This document shows positions 24,471-33,068 of a stretch of 64,000 nt of DNA, in pieces (positions within the stretch are counted from its first letter, which is position 1; each line of letters begins with the position of its first letter). The position numbers and the translations under genes were made by a program. This DNA is from Clostridiales bacterium (lineage in GTDB: Bacteria; Bacillota; Dethiobacteria; Dethiobacterales; Dethiobacteraceae), in NCBI GenBank assembly GCA_018335855.1, contig JAGXRM010000019.1:28690-92689 (forward strand). Reading direction: 5' to 3'. The notes under the pieces were generated by a model. The model had not been told where the DNA came from. It ran no database searches and was given only the letters and a program-made list of their open reading frames with translations.

Positions 24471-25457
24471 TTACAGCGTGAGGTTCATGGCCTCACGGAC
24501 CAGTTCCATGGTCTTTGCGGCAACCTCACTGGCTTTCTTAGCACCTGACTCCAGTATTTCGCGGATATACTCAGGTTTTCCTGTTAATTGCTGCCTGCGT
24601 TCGAAAATGGGCTCCATATAAGACACCAATTTTTCGCCCAATTGTTTTTTGCACTGGACACACCCGATTTCTCCGCGGCGGCAGACAGCTTCCACGTCAG
24701 CCACTGCGTCGGCGCTGAAAACGCCGTGGAAAGAAAACACGGTGCAGACATCTGGGTTGCCCGGATCATCTTTACGGATTCGGCCGGGGTCGGTAATCAT
24801 CTGTGTGACTTTGCGCCGGATCTCATCGGGATTCTCTGACATCTCTATTGTGTTACCGTAGGATTTACTCATTTTCCGGCCGTCAATTCCCGGAAGCAGC
24901 TTGACTTTGTTTAAAATGGTGGCGGGCTCGGGAAAGACAGGCTTGTACAAGTGGTTAAAACGGCGGGCCACTTCCCGGGTCATTTCAATATGGGGCGCCT
25001 GGTCTTCCCCGACGGGAACAGCATCAGCGCGGTATACCAAAATGTCGGCGGCTTGTAAGAGCGGATAGCCTAAAAAGCCGTACGTCGCCAGGTTTTTCTC
25101 CCGTAACTGCTCAATCTGGTCTTTGTAGGTAGGACAGCGTTCCAGCCAGGAGATAGGTGTAAACATGGAAAACAGCAGATAAAGTTCGGCGTGCTCCTTG
25201 ACGTCTGACTGCCTGAAGATGACGTTTTTCTCCGGGTCAAGCCCGGCTGAAAGCCAGTCGGTCACCATTTCGTACACATTTTCACGTATTTCCGATGTGT
25301 CTTCATAGCCGGTAGTCAGTGCATGCCAGTCCACAACAGAAAAAAAACAACGGTGAGTATGCTGCAATTTAACCCAATTGTCCAGCGCACCCAGCAGGTT
25401 ACCTAATTGTAGTCGGCCCGTGGGGCGCATGCCGCTTAAAATCACTTTTTGATTCAT
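24471..25457 (-). CDS. trpS: Tryptophan-tRNA ligase
   Basis: TrpRS charges tRNA-Trp. The 328-residue class I synthetase has a HIGH-like element in GMRPTGRLQLGNLLGAL and the KMSKS motif in DGRKMSKSYGNTI. The start ATG 25457 (MNQKVILSG) follows GGGG; an earlier in-frame ATG at 25505 overlaps the M50 gene. No T-box leader fits in the 13-base gap, so it is probably co-transcribed with the protease gene and not regulated by tRNA at this site. Confidence 0.96.
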   Translation of the reverse strand: MNQKVILSGMRPTGRLQLGNLLGALDNWVKLQHTHRCFFSVVDWHALTTGYEDTSEIRENVYEMVTDWLSAGLDPEKNVIFRQSDVKEHAELYLLFSMFTPISWLERCPTYKDQIEQLREKNLATYGFLGYPLLQAADILVYRADAVPVGEDQAPHIEMTREVARRFNHLYKPVFPEPATILNKVKLLPGIDGRKMSKSYGNTIEMSENPDEIRRKVTQMITDPGRIRKDDPGNPDVCTVFSFHGVFSADAVADVEAVCRRGEIGCVQCKKQLGEKLVSYMEPIFERRQQLTGKPEYIREILESGAKKASEVAAKTMELVREAMNLTL

Positions 25458-25470
25458 GAGATTACCCCTT

Positions 25471-26094
25471 TCATAAAAGGTTAAGCAGTAAACTGACTGC
25501 AACAAAAATTATATTCGAAGCAGCGTTTATCAGTGGGGAGAGAATTCTCCATAAAACACCGGAGAATATTAATACAATTAAAATGACCGGGCCGTATTGC
25601 TCAATCTGATGAAATGTTTGCAAAAAGCTCCGCGGCAGAAAATAGGCAAGTACTTTTGAACCATCCAGCGGCGGAAAGGGCAAGAGGTTAAACACACCTA
25701 AAAGTACATTATAGCGAAAGGTAATCACCAAAATATCCGGGAGATGGGGCACAGCGCCAATGGAAGGGAAAGCTCCCAGGATAAACAGTGTAATAAAAGC
25801 CAGGATAAAGTTAGTCACAGGCCCGGCGAGGCCTACTAAAAACATGCCACGGTGGCGGTCACCTTTAAAGTACATGGGATTGACGGGAACCGGTTTAGCC
25901 CAGCCAAACCCCACAAGAAACAGTGCCAACAGTCCGATGGGGTCAATGTGGGCCAGGGGATTTAACGTAAGCCTGCCATGGGACTTGGCTGTGTCATCGC
26001 CTAAACGGTAGGCAACCCAGCCATGAGCCAGTTCATGAAGAGTAACCGCCAGCAACAATGCCGGAACCCTATATAAATAATTGCCTAAAAACAT
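25471..26094 (-). CDS. Site-2 protease family membrane metalloprotease (M50)
   Basis: The 207-residue integral membrane protein is of the short YwhC-like group. The zinc motif HELAH lies near residue 20, and the third ligand is probably the Asp of PPLDGSK near residue 145. About five hydrophobic segments are visible. The family cleaves membrane substrates, but this subgroup has no known target. It starts one base after the stop of the tRNA nucleotidyltransferase fusion. It is distinct from SpoIVFB. Confidence 0.88.
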   Translation of the reverse strand: MFLGNYLYRVPALLLAVTLHELAHGWVAYRLGDDTAKSHGRLTLNPLAHIDPIGLLALFLVGFGWAKPVPVNPMYFKGDRHRGMFLVGLAGPVTNFILAFITLFILGAFPSIGAVPHLPDILVITFRYNVLLGVFNLLPFPPLDGSKVLAYFLPRSFLQTFHQIEQYGPVILIVLIFSGVLWRILSPLINAASNIIFVAVSLLLNLL

Positions 26095-26095
26095 T

Positions 26096-28720
26096 TTAGC
26101 TCTCCTCTCCTGTGCTGGAGGCCAACATTTCCTTTATATAAGCAAGCTCTTCCTCTTTACCCTGAATTCTGCCGTTTAACCGCTCTTCGTGGACGGAGCG
26201 CAATATTTGCTGAAAGCGGGGACCGGGCGAGTAGCCCAATTCTAACAGGTCACGGCCGCTAACATGCCCCTGGAGATGGCGCAGTTTTTCCCAGTAAAGT
26301 GACGTATATTCCCAAATCCGGCTCTCTTCGCATTCAGCCTGGAGCATAAGCAGGGTTTCTACTGGCTGACCGTCCAAAGCATAAAAAATCTCACTGGGTG
26401 TCAAGCTTTTCTCAGCCAGAAACAACGTTTTCAGACGGGGTACCGCTTCCACCACAGCCATAATCCGCTCCCGCTCGTCTTTATGCAAACGTAACCGGCG
26501 GCAAAGATGCCTTGCTTCCTGGAATGGCGCTTCGAGGAGGACGGCACTGAGATAAACCGCCTCCGTCAGCGGGGCAGCATCAGCCCAGCGACGCTTCACC
26601 CAGGAAAGCATTTCCCGGACGGCAAACAGTCGGCGGCTTAGTTTATTTTCAAACCGGACACCGGGAAAAATCAGGGCATCCAGTCCCAACTCAAAATAAC
26701 GCACCAGTATTTCCGGCGCTTTTTCCTCCAGCAAAGCAAGCTTCAGTTCCTCATAAATTCTTTCTTTGCTGACCTTCTCCAGTGTTCTGGTCTGGACTGC
26801 ATTCTCCACCAGGGAAAAGGTGGTCTCTTCAATCGTAAAGGAGAACCGTTGTTCAAAACGGATGGCTCGTAACAAACGAAGCGGGTCTTCCACAAAACTA
26901 AGGTTATAAAGGGTGCGAATCAGTCCCTTTTCTAAATCAGAAATGCCATGGAAAAAATCATAAAGTCTGCCGAACCTCGGCGAGTTCAAACTGCACGCCA
27001 GGGTATTAATCGTAAAATCCCGGCGAAAGAGATCGTTCTTCAGGCTGCTTTGTTCCACTTCCGGCAGTGCCGCCGGGCGAGCGTAAAATTCCTGACGGGA
27101 TGTAACCAAGTCAATCTGCCTGCCGTCAGGCAAATTAATTTGTGCCGTACCAAATTGTTCATGGGTTTTCAGTTGTCCGCCCAGTAGGTCATTTAAGGTC
27201 TGTGCGAAGGGAATCGCTTCCGGTTCCACCACCAGATCCAGATCCTGATTGGGGATATTGAGCAGCAGATCCCGAATAAATCCTCCTACAGCATAAACAC
27301 TGACATTTTCCATGTCTGCCTTCTGGCCAATTAACAGCAGCAGGCTCTGGGACTCTTTGGGAAGCCGTTCATTAATAAGCGGTGTGATGTCATCACCGTC
27401 GGCAGGGATGCTGCTCTCGCCGTTGCAGGTGACTTTAGCGCCGCCCTCCAGGTTACGCAGCACATCCGTCCGGGTAACAATACCCACAATTGAGCCGTCT
27501 TCCATTACAGGGAGCCGACCCACATTATTTTCAATCATCATTTGTTGCACTTTTTTTACAGACACATCATGGGGAACGGTAAGTGGCTTCTTATTCATAT
27601 AGCCTTTAACCGGCGCATGGCCAAGACCGTGGTGTCCCGCTTTCTCCAAGTCCCTGCGCGAAATAATTCCCACCAGCTTTTCGTTTTCTGTTACGGGAAA
27701 ACCGCTGTGGCCATAGCGCATCATCAATTCCCGCGCTTTATCCACAGTGGTGTCGGCGGCAATAGTACGTACCGGAGTCGACATCATCTCTTTTGCCGTA
27801 GTTACCGGTAGTATCTCCCTGTACAGTGTACCCACAAGCTTTTCCCTGACTTCCGCCAGGGATGACCCTTTTACGGTAGCAGAAGCGGCACGGGGATGGC
27901 CCTTACCGCCGAAAACAGCCAGCACACGACCCAGGTCAAAGTGTTCCATACGACTGCGTCCCACCACATAAATTCTGTCTTCCATAGACACTACGGAAAA
28001 AACAACATCCACGTCTTCAATTTCAATGAGTTTATGGGTTAATAACGCCAGGCCATTTACATAGTTGGCACTGTCTGCCGTCGTCACCGCGACACGGACA
28101 CCGCGCAATTCATGGTATTCGGTTGCAGTAAGCATGTGATCAAGAATGGAACGCTGTTCTTCGCTGAGCGGTCTGTTTAAAAATTCATTGACCACCCTTA
28201 GATTAACCCCAATCTCCCAAAGGCGGTGCAATGCCGCCACATCCCGCATCGTGGTGGAATCAAACGTTAAACAGCCCGTGTCCTCATAAATCCCCAAAGC
28301 AAACAATGTTGCTTCAAAGGGTGACAACGGGATGTTTTTGGCGAATATCCGCTCTAAAATCAGGGTCGTTGTGGCACCAATTTCTTCGTATACGAGCTGA
28401 TGGGCGGTAATATCGTTATCGGTGTCGGGATGATGGTCATATATATGTATTTCCGGAATATTTGCCAAATGTTTTACAAAAAGGCCAATGCGGTTTTTCT
28501 GTTTTGTATCTGTAACCACCAACAGCTCAACAGCCGAAAAATCAATTTCTTTCTGATACTTAATATTCAGTACATCCCTGTAGAGAGTAACAAACTCATG
28601 AACATTCTGGTTGAGACCACCGGGGAATACCGGCTGCGACTGGGGGTACAGCTTCGTCGCCGCCACCATGGAAGCCAAAGCGTCAAAGTCAGCGTTCTGA
28701 TGAGTCGTAACGGCTATCAT
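26096..28720 (-). CDS. DHH-CBS-tRNA nucleotidyltransferase fusion protein
   Basis: Three modules are visible in 874 residues. Residues 1 to about 310 are a DHH phosphoesterase (THQNADFDAL, YDHHPDTD, late GGKGHPRAAS as DHHA1). About 310-430 are paired CBS domains (TTVDKARELMMRYGHSGFPV and the second VKKVQQMM). About 470-870 are a class II CCA-adding/poly(A) polymerase (VGGFIRDLLL with catalytic DLDLVVE). The start ATG 28720 follows GGAGGGGG. The family repairs or adds CCA ends; the DHH and CBS parts may control this by nucleotide sensing (inference). Confidence 0.93.
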   Translation of the reverse strand: MIAVTTHQNADFDALASMVAATKLYPQSQPVFPGGLNQNVHEFVTLYRDVLNIKYQKEIDFSAVELLVVTDTKQKNRIGLFVKHLANIPEIHIYDHHPDTDNDITAHQLVYEEIGATTTLILERIFAKNIPLSPFEATLFALGIYEDTGCLTFDSTTMRDVAALHRLWEIGVNLRVVNEFLNRPLSEEQRSILDHMLTATEYHELRGVRVAVTTADSANYVNGLALLTHKLIEIEDVDVVFSVVSMEDRIYVVGRSRMEHFDLGRVLAVFGGKGHPRAASATVKGSSLAEVREKLVGTLYREILPVTTAKEMMSTPVRTIAADTTVDKARELMMRYGHSGFPVTENEKLVGIISRRDLEKAGHHGLGHAPVKGYMNKKPLTVPHDVSVKKVQQMMIENNVGRLPVMEDGSIVGIVTRTDVLRNLEGGAKVTCNGESSIPADGDDITPLINERLPKESQSLLLLIGQKADMENVSVYAVGGFIRDLLLNIPNQDLDLVVEPEAIPFAQTLNDLLGGQLKTHEQFGTAQINLPDGRQIDLVTSRQEFYARPAALPEVEQSSLKNDLFRRDFTINTLACSLNSPRFGRLYDFFHGISDLEKGLIRTLYNLSFVEDPLRLLRAIRFEQRFSFTIEETTFSLVENAVQTRTLEKVSKERIYEELKLALLEEKAPEILVRYFELGLDALIFPGVRFENKLSRRLFAVREMLSWVKRRWADAAPLTEAVYLSAVLLEAPFQEARHLCRRLRLHKDERERIMAVVEAVPRLKTLFLAEKSLTPSEIFYALDGQPVETLLMLQAECEESRIWEYTSLYWEKLRHLQGHVSGRDLLELGYSPGPRFQQILRSVHEERLNGRIQGKEEELAYIKEMLASSTGEES

Positions 28721-28787
28721 GGTCCCCCTCCTCTCCAAATCTTTCCCCATTATACCACAAATACCCTTGTCAGGTGAAACAAGAAAT

Positions 28788-28944
28788 AATATCAGGCCGT
28801 CTTCCTTCCACTACTCAAACTACTTCAGGAAAATAAAGACCGCCTAATCGAACTTCTGAGCATACCTGACAACCTTGGCCAGGTTCCTCGCTACTTTGTC
28901 CCGGGTATACCGATTACTAAATCCGTCGCATTTATCAAAACATG
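28788..28944 (+). pseudogene. Reading-frame remnant without start
   Basis: From a stop at 28787 a frame codes for about 50 residues including LLKLLQENKDRLIELLSI and VPRYFVPGIPITKS, then ends at TGA 28942-28944. The composition looks coding, yet there is no start codon or ribosome-binding site. I do not recognise the family. The ATG of the next fragment overlaps its stop, so both may be debris of one or two genes. Confidence 0.4.
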
Positions 28945-29213
28945 AACGAGGACGCACTGCAAGAAATGCGTCAGGATGGGTTATCCATGATTTCCATTGC
29001 AGAAAGCCAGGGAATGGCAGCAGATTTGTTAAAGCTGTGGTTGATCACCGGAAAGAACAATTGGATGCATTGGTGGAAGAAGGTAAAGTCACAGCAGAAC
29101 GGGCTGAAGAATTAGTATTCTACAACCAGTTGCAGGAATTAAAAACCACAAGTAGAAAGATGATATTAGCGAAAGGAGATTGTGAAATGACTGACACCGT
29201 AAAACGCTGTTGA
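28942..29213 (+). pseudogene. Frameshifted small alpha-helical protein remnant
   Basis: From ATG 28942 the frame reads MNEDALQEMRQDGLSMISIA and on to AADLLK, then must shift by one base near 29030 to continue as AVVDHRKEQLDALVEEGKVT and AERAEELVFYNQL. The two parts together resemble the short helical repeat with 'KEQLDxAVxEGKIT' found in many secreted or membrane-linked clostridial proteins (DUF2680-like; weak). One indel breaks it, so it is likely dead. It ends against the metallochaperone gene. Confidence 0.5.
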
Positions 29214-29660
29214 GCAAATAATTCCACCGCCCGTGAAGCGGAAAAGGACAAGCTATGCCCTGTCTGTGGTAAAGTAGGACTGATAGTGCCATCAGAAACT
29301 GTAAAGCATCTGACAAAAACACAATTGTTCAATGCTGTAGGGTCATCAAGCTATAATTTATGTATGAGTGAAGACTGTGATGTTATCTACTTCAACGATG
29401 ACAATACATATTACAGTGCCGACATCATCGTTCCAGTGTGGTTCAAAACAGACGCTAACCCGAAGTATATCTGCTACTGTAGCAAAGTCACCAAAGAAGA
29501 GATAGAACAAGCTGTGTTCATGTATGATGCAAAAACAATAAAGGATGTTGTAAAAATAACAGGTGCAATGAAAAATGCTGATTGCATACATAACAACCCC
29601 ACCGGCAAGTGTTGCAGCGAATTTATAAAGCAGGTCATCGAGCAGTCTCTGACTAAATAA
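29187..29660 (+). CDS. CopZ-type iron-sulfur metallochaperone with in-frame UGA (candidate selenoprotein)
   Basis: ATG 29187 has a good ribosome-binding site (GGAG, 8 bases). Codon 9 is TGA (29211-29213), directly after a cysteine codon; the frame then continues open to 29660, 158 codons. Downstream features fit the CopZ family: CPVCGKVG zinc ribbon, CYCSKVTKEEI and NPTGKCC of the BFD-like [2Fe-2S] domain. Family members often begin with a Cys-Cys pair, so TGA may encode selenocysteine at the second position. A CCGC/GCGG hairpin (29227-29241) lies where a bacterial SECIS would. Alternatively it is a nonsense mutation, with translation from ATG 29286. Confidence 0.6.
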
Positions 29661-29691
29661 AAAACGCACATAGCAAGCTCGGAGGTCCAAC

Positions 29692-30399
29692 CTGAAATAT
29701 GTCCGACCTGCCTATCACCCGGGCGAGGGTCTGCCGCAGTCAGGCCATATTTACCTCAGGCTGGTCGACAATGATGATGGCCGGATCAATCATGATTCTT
29801 ATACCTATGTACGCATGAAGGAGTTTGTCGACCTGTGTATCAAAGACCCCTCGCTATATACCATGGAAAACTTCATGTTCTTTTTGCATCTGACGGGTTT
29901 GAGTGTTCCAGAGCACCATCTGCAGTACCGCTTTGACCCGGAGAAACCCGTAGAGAACCTGATCAATCCTCATCTTCGGATATCATCTTTTGAAGCGGCC
30001 ATCCGGGGGTTTGCCAAATCGGATAAAAGCAAACATGCCATCACAAGTGTCTATACCTGTGAGGGCATTGAGGATGTTTGCATGGCTTCTCTTTATCATT
30101 TTTTGAAGCTTGGCCTTGCGATCAAAGTCTGCGGCAACTGTGGTAAATACTTTGTGCCTCTGCGGCGCTCGGACGCGATGTACTGTGACCGCATCAGTCC
30201 TTTTAATGCGTCCAAAACCTGCAAAGAAGATGGCTCACAAAGAGCCTTTGAAGAAAAGCTGAAAATAGACGATGCTGAAAAATTAAGACGTCAAATATAT
30301 CAGGCAAAGCAGATGCGGATCAGGAGAAACCCTCATACCTTCCCGGTCAGGTCCTTCAGCGCATGGGTAACCATCTCCCAAGTGATATCGGCGGCGTAG
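29692..30399 (+). pseudogene. DUF6076-like protein, truncated at its C-terminus
   Basis: A frame from CTG 29692 (after GGAGG) or ATG 29815 reads to 30399. The core KVCGNCGKYFVPLRRSDAMYCD and SKTCKEDGSQRAF are a zinc-binding motif of the DUF6076 group, of unknown function. The family sequence ends near 30330 (QAKQMRIRRNP), and the final 23 residues are antisense to the next minus-strand frame, so the true C-terminus is lost. There is no ATG at the expected N-terminus. An 82-bp part (30034-30115) recurs at 32987-33068. Confidence 0.5.
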
Positions 30400-30641
30400 C
30401 TGTATTTTTTCTGATACCGCTGCCACAGGCTGGCCATGACGGTGCTGGCGGCATCTAGAAAAACAAACCCTGCCAGCCTATCACCCTTCAAAGGTGAAAA
30501 AGCAAGCAGGGGCTTCTGCTTTATAAATGAGATTGCGCCGGTGGTATACTGCACACGCTGATTCAAACGATGTATCAAGATTCCTTTTTTTAAACGAGGA
30601 TCGACCTGAACTGCTCCTTGAGATTTAAGTAGCTGCCTCAA
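30333..30641 (-). CDS. Unrecognised protein downstream of the toxin gene
   Basis: A 102-residue frame starts at a TTG without a clear ribosome-binding site and runs to 30333. I recognise no family. The composition is basic, with KKGILIHRLNQRVQYTTG and AFSPLKGDRLAGFVFLDAA. It lies 9 bp after the stop of a ParE-like toxin gene and its 3' end meets the truncated DUF6076 frame on the other strand. It could be a fragment of a larger mobile-element protein. Confidence 0.35.
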   Translation of the reverse strand: MRQLLKSQGAVQVDPRLKKGILIHRLNQRVQYTTGAISFIKQKPLLAFSPLKGDRLAGFVFLDAASTVMASLWQRYQKKYSYAADITWEMVTHALKDLTGKV

Positions 30642-30650
30642 ATATTTGAA

Positions 30651-30986
30651 CTAATCACCCTTATCTAAAAACGAATCGTGTAAACGCTTGGATATATCGC
30701 TGGCACTGTACAAAACGTTTGTTATAATTACCCGATCTTTTCTGATATGAAAAAACACAGAAAAGTTATCAACAAGCATCTGACGTAGTCCCAGTGCACA
30801 TAGTTCCTCAGAATGTATTAACTTAATACGTTCCGGGAATGTATTAAGGGTTTCGATAGCGTCAGCTATTCTGTTATACTGCACCATGGCCGCTTCAGGT
30901 GCCTGCAGTTGCCTTGAGATATAATTATAAATCTCCTCCATATCACAAAGAGCCTTGCCCGTGATTTGAACCTTATACTGCTTCAT
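30651..30986 (-). CDS. RelE/ParE-family toxin
   Basis: The 111-residue protein fits type II toxins of the RelE/ParE fold: DMEEIYNYISRQLQAPEAA near the N-terminus, RIADAIETLNTFPERI, and the late VDNFSVFFHIRKDRVIITNVLY. RelE types cut mRNA on the ribosome and ParE types attack gyrase; the sequence does not decide. It overlaps the upstream antitoxin stop by four bases (ATGA), the standard arrangement. Length is complete. Confidence 0.87.
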   Translation of the reverse strand: MKQYKVQITGKALCDMEEIYNYISRQLQAPEAAMVQYNRIADAIETLNTFPERIKLIHSEELCALGLRQMLVDNFSVFFHIRKDRVIITNVLYSASDISKRLHDSFLDKGD

Positions 30987-31288
30987 TGGTGTGTCTTCCG
31001 AAATTTCTGAAAAGCAGCAGACGCATCCAGCACATTACCTTTTTCGATATCGTTGTATCCTTCCTTTAACTTCGCATAAATTTCATCCGTTGTCATCAAA
31101 TCAGCGTTTACGGAAGCCGGTGCTTTCGGCAGTTTTACATCAAAGGGTATTCCACCAGTCATTAAAATCTGTTTCAGATAAATATCTATCGCTGTAGACA
31201 TAGGGATGCCAAGTTGTGAAAGAACTTCCTCTACCCTTCTTTTCACGTCAGGATTAACTCTTAAATTTAAAGTCGCAGTTTTTTCCAT
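30983..31288 (-). CDS. RelB/DinJ-family antitoxin
   Basis: The N-terminal ribbon-helix-helix (TATLNLRVNPDVKRRVEEVL) binds DNA, and the C-terminal part should wrap the toxin. I chose ATG 31288 with AGGAGGAG about 10 bases upstream; an in-frame ATG at 31297 is too near that site. The protein has 101 residues. A perfect inverted repeat lies in its promoter spacer, which is a good autoregulatory operator. Confidence 0.88.
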   Translation of the reverse strand: MEKTATLNLRVNPDVKRRVEEVLSQLGIPMSTAIDIYLKQILMTGGIPFDVKLPKAPASVNADLMTTDEIYAKLKEGYNDIEKGNVLDASAAFQKFRKTHQ

Positions 31289-31313
31289 GCTTATCATCTC
31301 CTCCTATATTATT

Positions 31314-31342
31314 ATTGTAACGCTTTTGTCGTTACTATTCAA
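31314..31342 (-). promoter_or_regulatory. Promoter and operator of the relBE-like pair
   Basis: On the minus strand TTGAAT (31337-31342) and TACAAT (31314-31319) lie 17 bases apart. The spacer holds the perfect inverted repeat GTAACG-N7-CGTTAC (31317-31335), overlapping the -10 box. It is the expected site for the RelB-type repressor. Confidence 0.75.
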
Positions 31343-31395
31343 TAGGGATTTAGATATTTCAACAAGCCTGCCTGCCAATCACTAGATGTTTTCAT
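31339..31395 (-). pseudogene. AbiEii toxin remnant (18 codons)
   Basis: The antitoxin stop overlaps a new ATG as ATGA, which is how AbiEi and AbiEii genes join. The frame stops after 18 codons (MKTSSDWQAGLLKYLNPY), and the toxin's nucleotidyltransferase motifs are absent. The remnant runs into the promoter of the next toxin-antitoxin pair. The toxin was probably lost by deletion; identity rests on position, not sequence. Confidence 0.45.
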
Positions 31396-31985
31396 AGGAG
31401 TACCTCCAGATAACTTCGGAGTAGTTTTGTGATGCGGAAGGTTTCGGCCATCTGCATAAGCAAGTTCAGATTCTTATCGCTTCTCCTTGCGTAGCGCTTC
31501 ACAGCGTCGGTCACAACGGCGATGTCCATCTGGTTCCGGCTGCGGATGCAGTCACAGATTGTCCGCTCCAAACCGTAAGTGGTCACCGGATGCCCGAACA
31601 TCGTTTCCATCTGAACCGTACCCAGTTCGTGGAGTTCACGTTTGACAGAAAAGACAGTAAAACCTTCTTCCCGCAGATTTTTGGCATTATATCCTGTCGG
31701 CACAGTCACAGAAGAATTGATTGGATCGCGGTCGGTAAGCTCGTGCAGGAACAACGACGTTTCGTGGGAGTAAATCAGCTTCGGCCGCCTAAGCTGGGCG
31801 ATATACATCTTGTCAGGAATGTCCTCGGGTGAAATGTATACACCATGTCCTGCCCGTTCCAGATTGCCGGAACCCACAAGCAGGCGTAGCCGCTCGTTTG
31901 AAAAACCGGCGTCGTTTGCCTGTGCGGTTGTGACTGTACCACCGTTTTGATGTAAAAGGATTTGCAGTTCACTTGGCAGTGGCAT
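31392..31985 (-). CDS. AbiEi-like type IV antitoxin
   Basis: The 197-residue protein has an N-terminal winged-helix (GGTVTTAQANDAGFSNERL) and then the AbiEi core (RAGHGVYISPEDIPD, YSHETSLFLHELTDRDP, TYGLERTICDCIRSR). Antitoxins of this type repress their own operon and neutralise an AbiEii nucleotidyltransferase. I chose ATG 31985 (MPLPSEL) with AAAGGGGGTG upstream. No AbiEii gene follows, only an 18-codon remnant, so this is an orphan. Confidence 0.85.
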   Translation of the reverse strand: MPLPSELQILLHQNGGTVTTAQANDAGFSNERLRLLVGSGNLERAGHGVYISPEDIPDKMYIAQLRRPKLIYSHETSLFLHELTDRDPINSSVTVPTGYNAKNLREEGFTVFSVKRELHELGTVQMETMFGHPVTTYGLERTICDCIRSRNQMDIAVVTDAVKRYARRSDKNLNLLMQMAETFRITKLLRSYLEVLL

Positions 31986-32194
31986 AACATCCACCCCCTT
32001 TAATTTTGATTTTTATGCTCATATTATAAACTATACTTGCACATAAATCAAGAAGGCTGATAGGCTTATACTATCGTTATGGTAGCCATCAGAGCCACAT
32101 GGCTACATTTTGATAGCTACGACAACCATATATTTTACCATATTATGGCATGCTAAAATCGCAAAAAAGCCTGTGGTTACAAGGATTTTAGATA
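31986..32194. other. Intergenic AT-rich region with a hairpin
   Basis: No gene is visible. Bases GTAGCCAT (32082-32089) and ATGGCTAC (32099-32106) form an inverted repeat with a nine-base loop. The hairpin is followed by ATTTTG and is not a clear terminator. The divergent transcription start of the AbiEi gene may lie here, but no confident promoter was found. Confidence 0.4.
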
Positions 32195-32538
32195 ATGGAA
32201 GTCACAAAAAATAGCCGGTATCACACGGCTTCACACTGGTTAAACTGATGGTGGTTGTAGTTATTATTGGTATTTTGGTGGCGATTGCGATTCCTGTTTA
32301 TGGCGGAATCCAAAGAAAGGCAGCCATAAGTGCGCATCAAGCTAATGTAAGAACACTCCAAGGTGCTGCGGCTTTACAGATTGCTCAAGAAACATCTCCG
32401 GGGGGAGTACTTCTTGATAAGTACATTGATGGTGCTATGCCCATAGTTCCAGCGATTCTAGATGCGGCTACGCCTGCGTACACATGTACTATTGATGCAA
32501 CAACTTTTGTAATTACAGTAACACCTGCTGCCCACTAA
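32195..32538 (+). pseudogene. Type IV prepilin-like gene, N-terminal frame broken
   Basis: The frame from about 32226 reads GFTLVKLMVVVVIIGILVAI, then AIPVYGGIQRKAAISAHQAN and an 80-residue pilin-like C-terminus. That is a class III prepilin N-terminus with Lys in place of the usual Glu at mature position 5. No start fits: the frame has a stop shortly upstream, while an ATG at 32195 is in another frame, so one indel separates them. ATG 32248 would omit the processing site. It is likely a decayed pseudopilin. Confidence 0.6.
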
Positions 32539-32791
32539 ACCGCCAAATGTAGTTTCTTTTCCACCAGGTCTTAAAACACAATTTACGGATGAATTTATTT
32601 ATAGAAACATATTAGGTGGAATTCTGGGTGCGACTCGTTTTCACGCAACCGCACTTCAACAAACATCGACCAACGACCGGATTCGCAAACTATTCGTTGA
32701 CCTTCTACTATCAGAATTAAACCTTTTTGACAAGTTTATTCGATACGGTAAAACCAAAGGCCATTTGCACACTGTCCCTATGTACCGGTAA
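32522..32791 (+). pseudogene. DUF3231/coat-like C-terminal fragment
   Basis: An open stretch without start codon reads through PPNVVSFPPGLKTQFTDEF, GGILGATRFHATALQQTSTN and DKFIRYGKTKGHLHTVPMYR to a TAA at 32791. The end resembles DUF3231, a group with spore-coat relatives, in which a YGKxKGWL-like motif is near the C-terminus. The N-terminal part is gone; it abuts the pilin remnant. The family call is from memory and moderate. Confidence 0.45.
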
Positions 32792-32890
32792 GACAAAACG
32801 CCAGCTCTTCACAAATCGAAGATGGTTTTTTCATGCCCAAAAACAGCGCTCACTAAATCTTAAGAGTACGGCATATACCGCTTTGGGGGC

Positions 32891-33068
32891 ATGATGAAGC
32901 AAGAGAACAAAATAATGAGGAAAATCCTGCTGGATCTTGTGAGATATTTATTAAGCGCGCAATCCACCGAACAGTCAGAGCCGGGTCATGCCATCACAAG
33001 TGTTTATACCTGTGAGGGCATTGAGGATGTTTGCATGGCTTCCCTCTATCATTTTTTGAAGCTTGGCC
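32891..33068 (+). pseudogene. Second partial copy of the DUF6076-like gene
   Basis: A frame from ATG 32891 has about 32 unrecognised residues and then ITSVYTCEGIEDVCMASLYH followed by FLKLG, identical in protein to part of the gene at 29692-30399. The 82-bp match (32987-33068) differs at three bases. The copy ends at the truncated 3' end of a minus-strand toxin gene. Confidence 0.55.

Noticed and set aside
25458..25500. T-box leader for trpS
   Set aside because: Only about 13 bases separate trpS from the previous gene, and no T-box sequence is seen.
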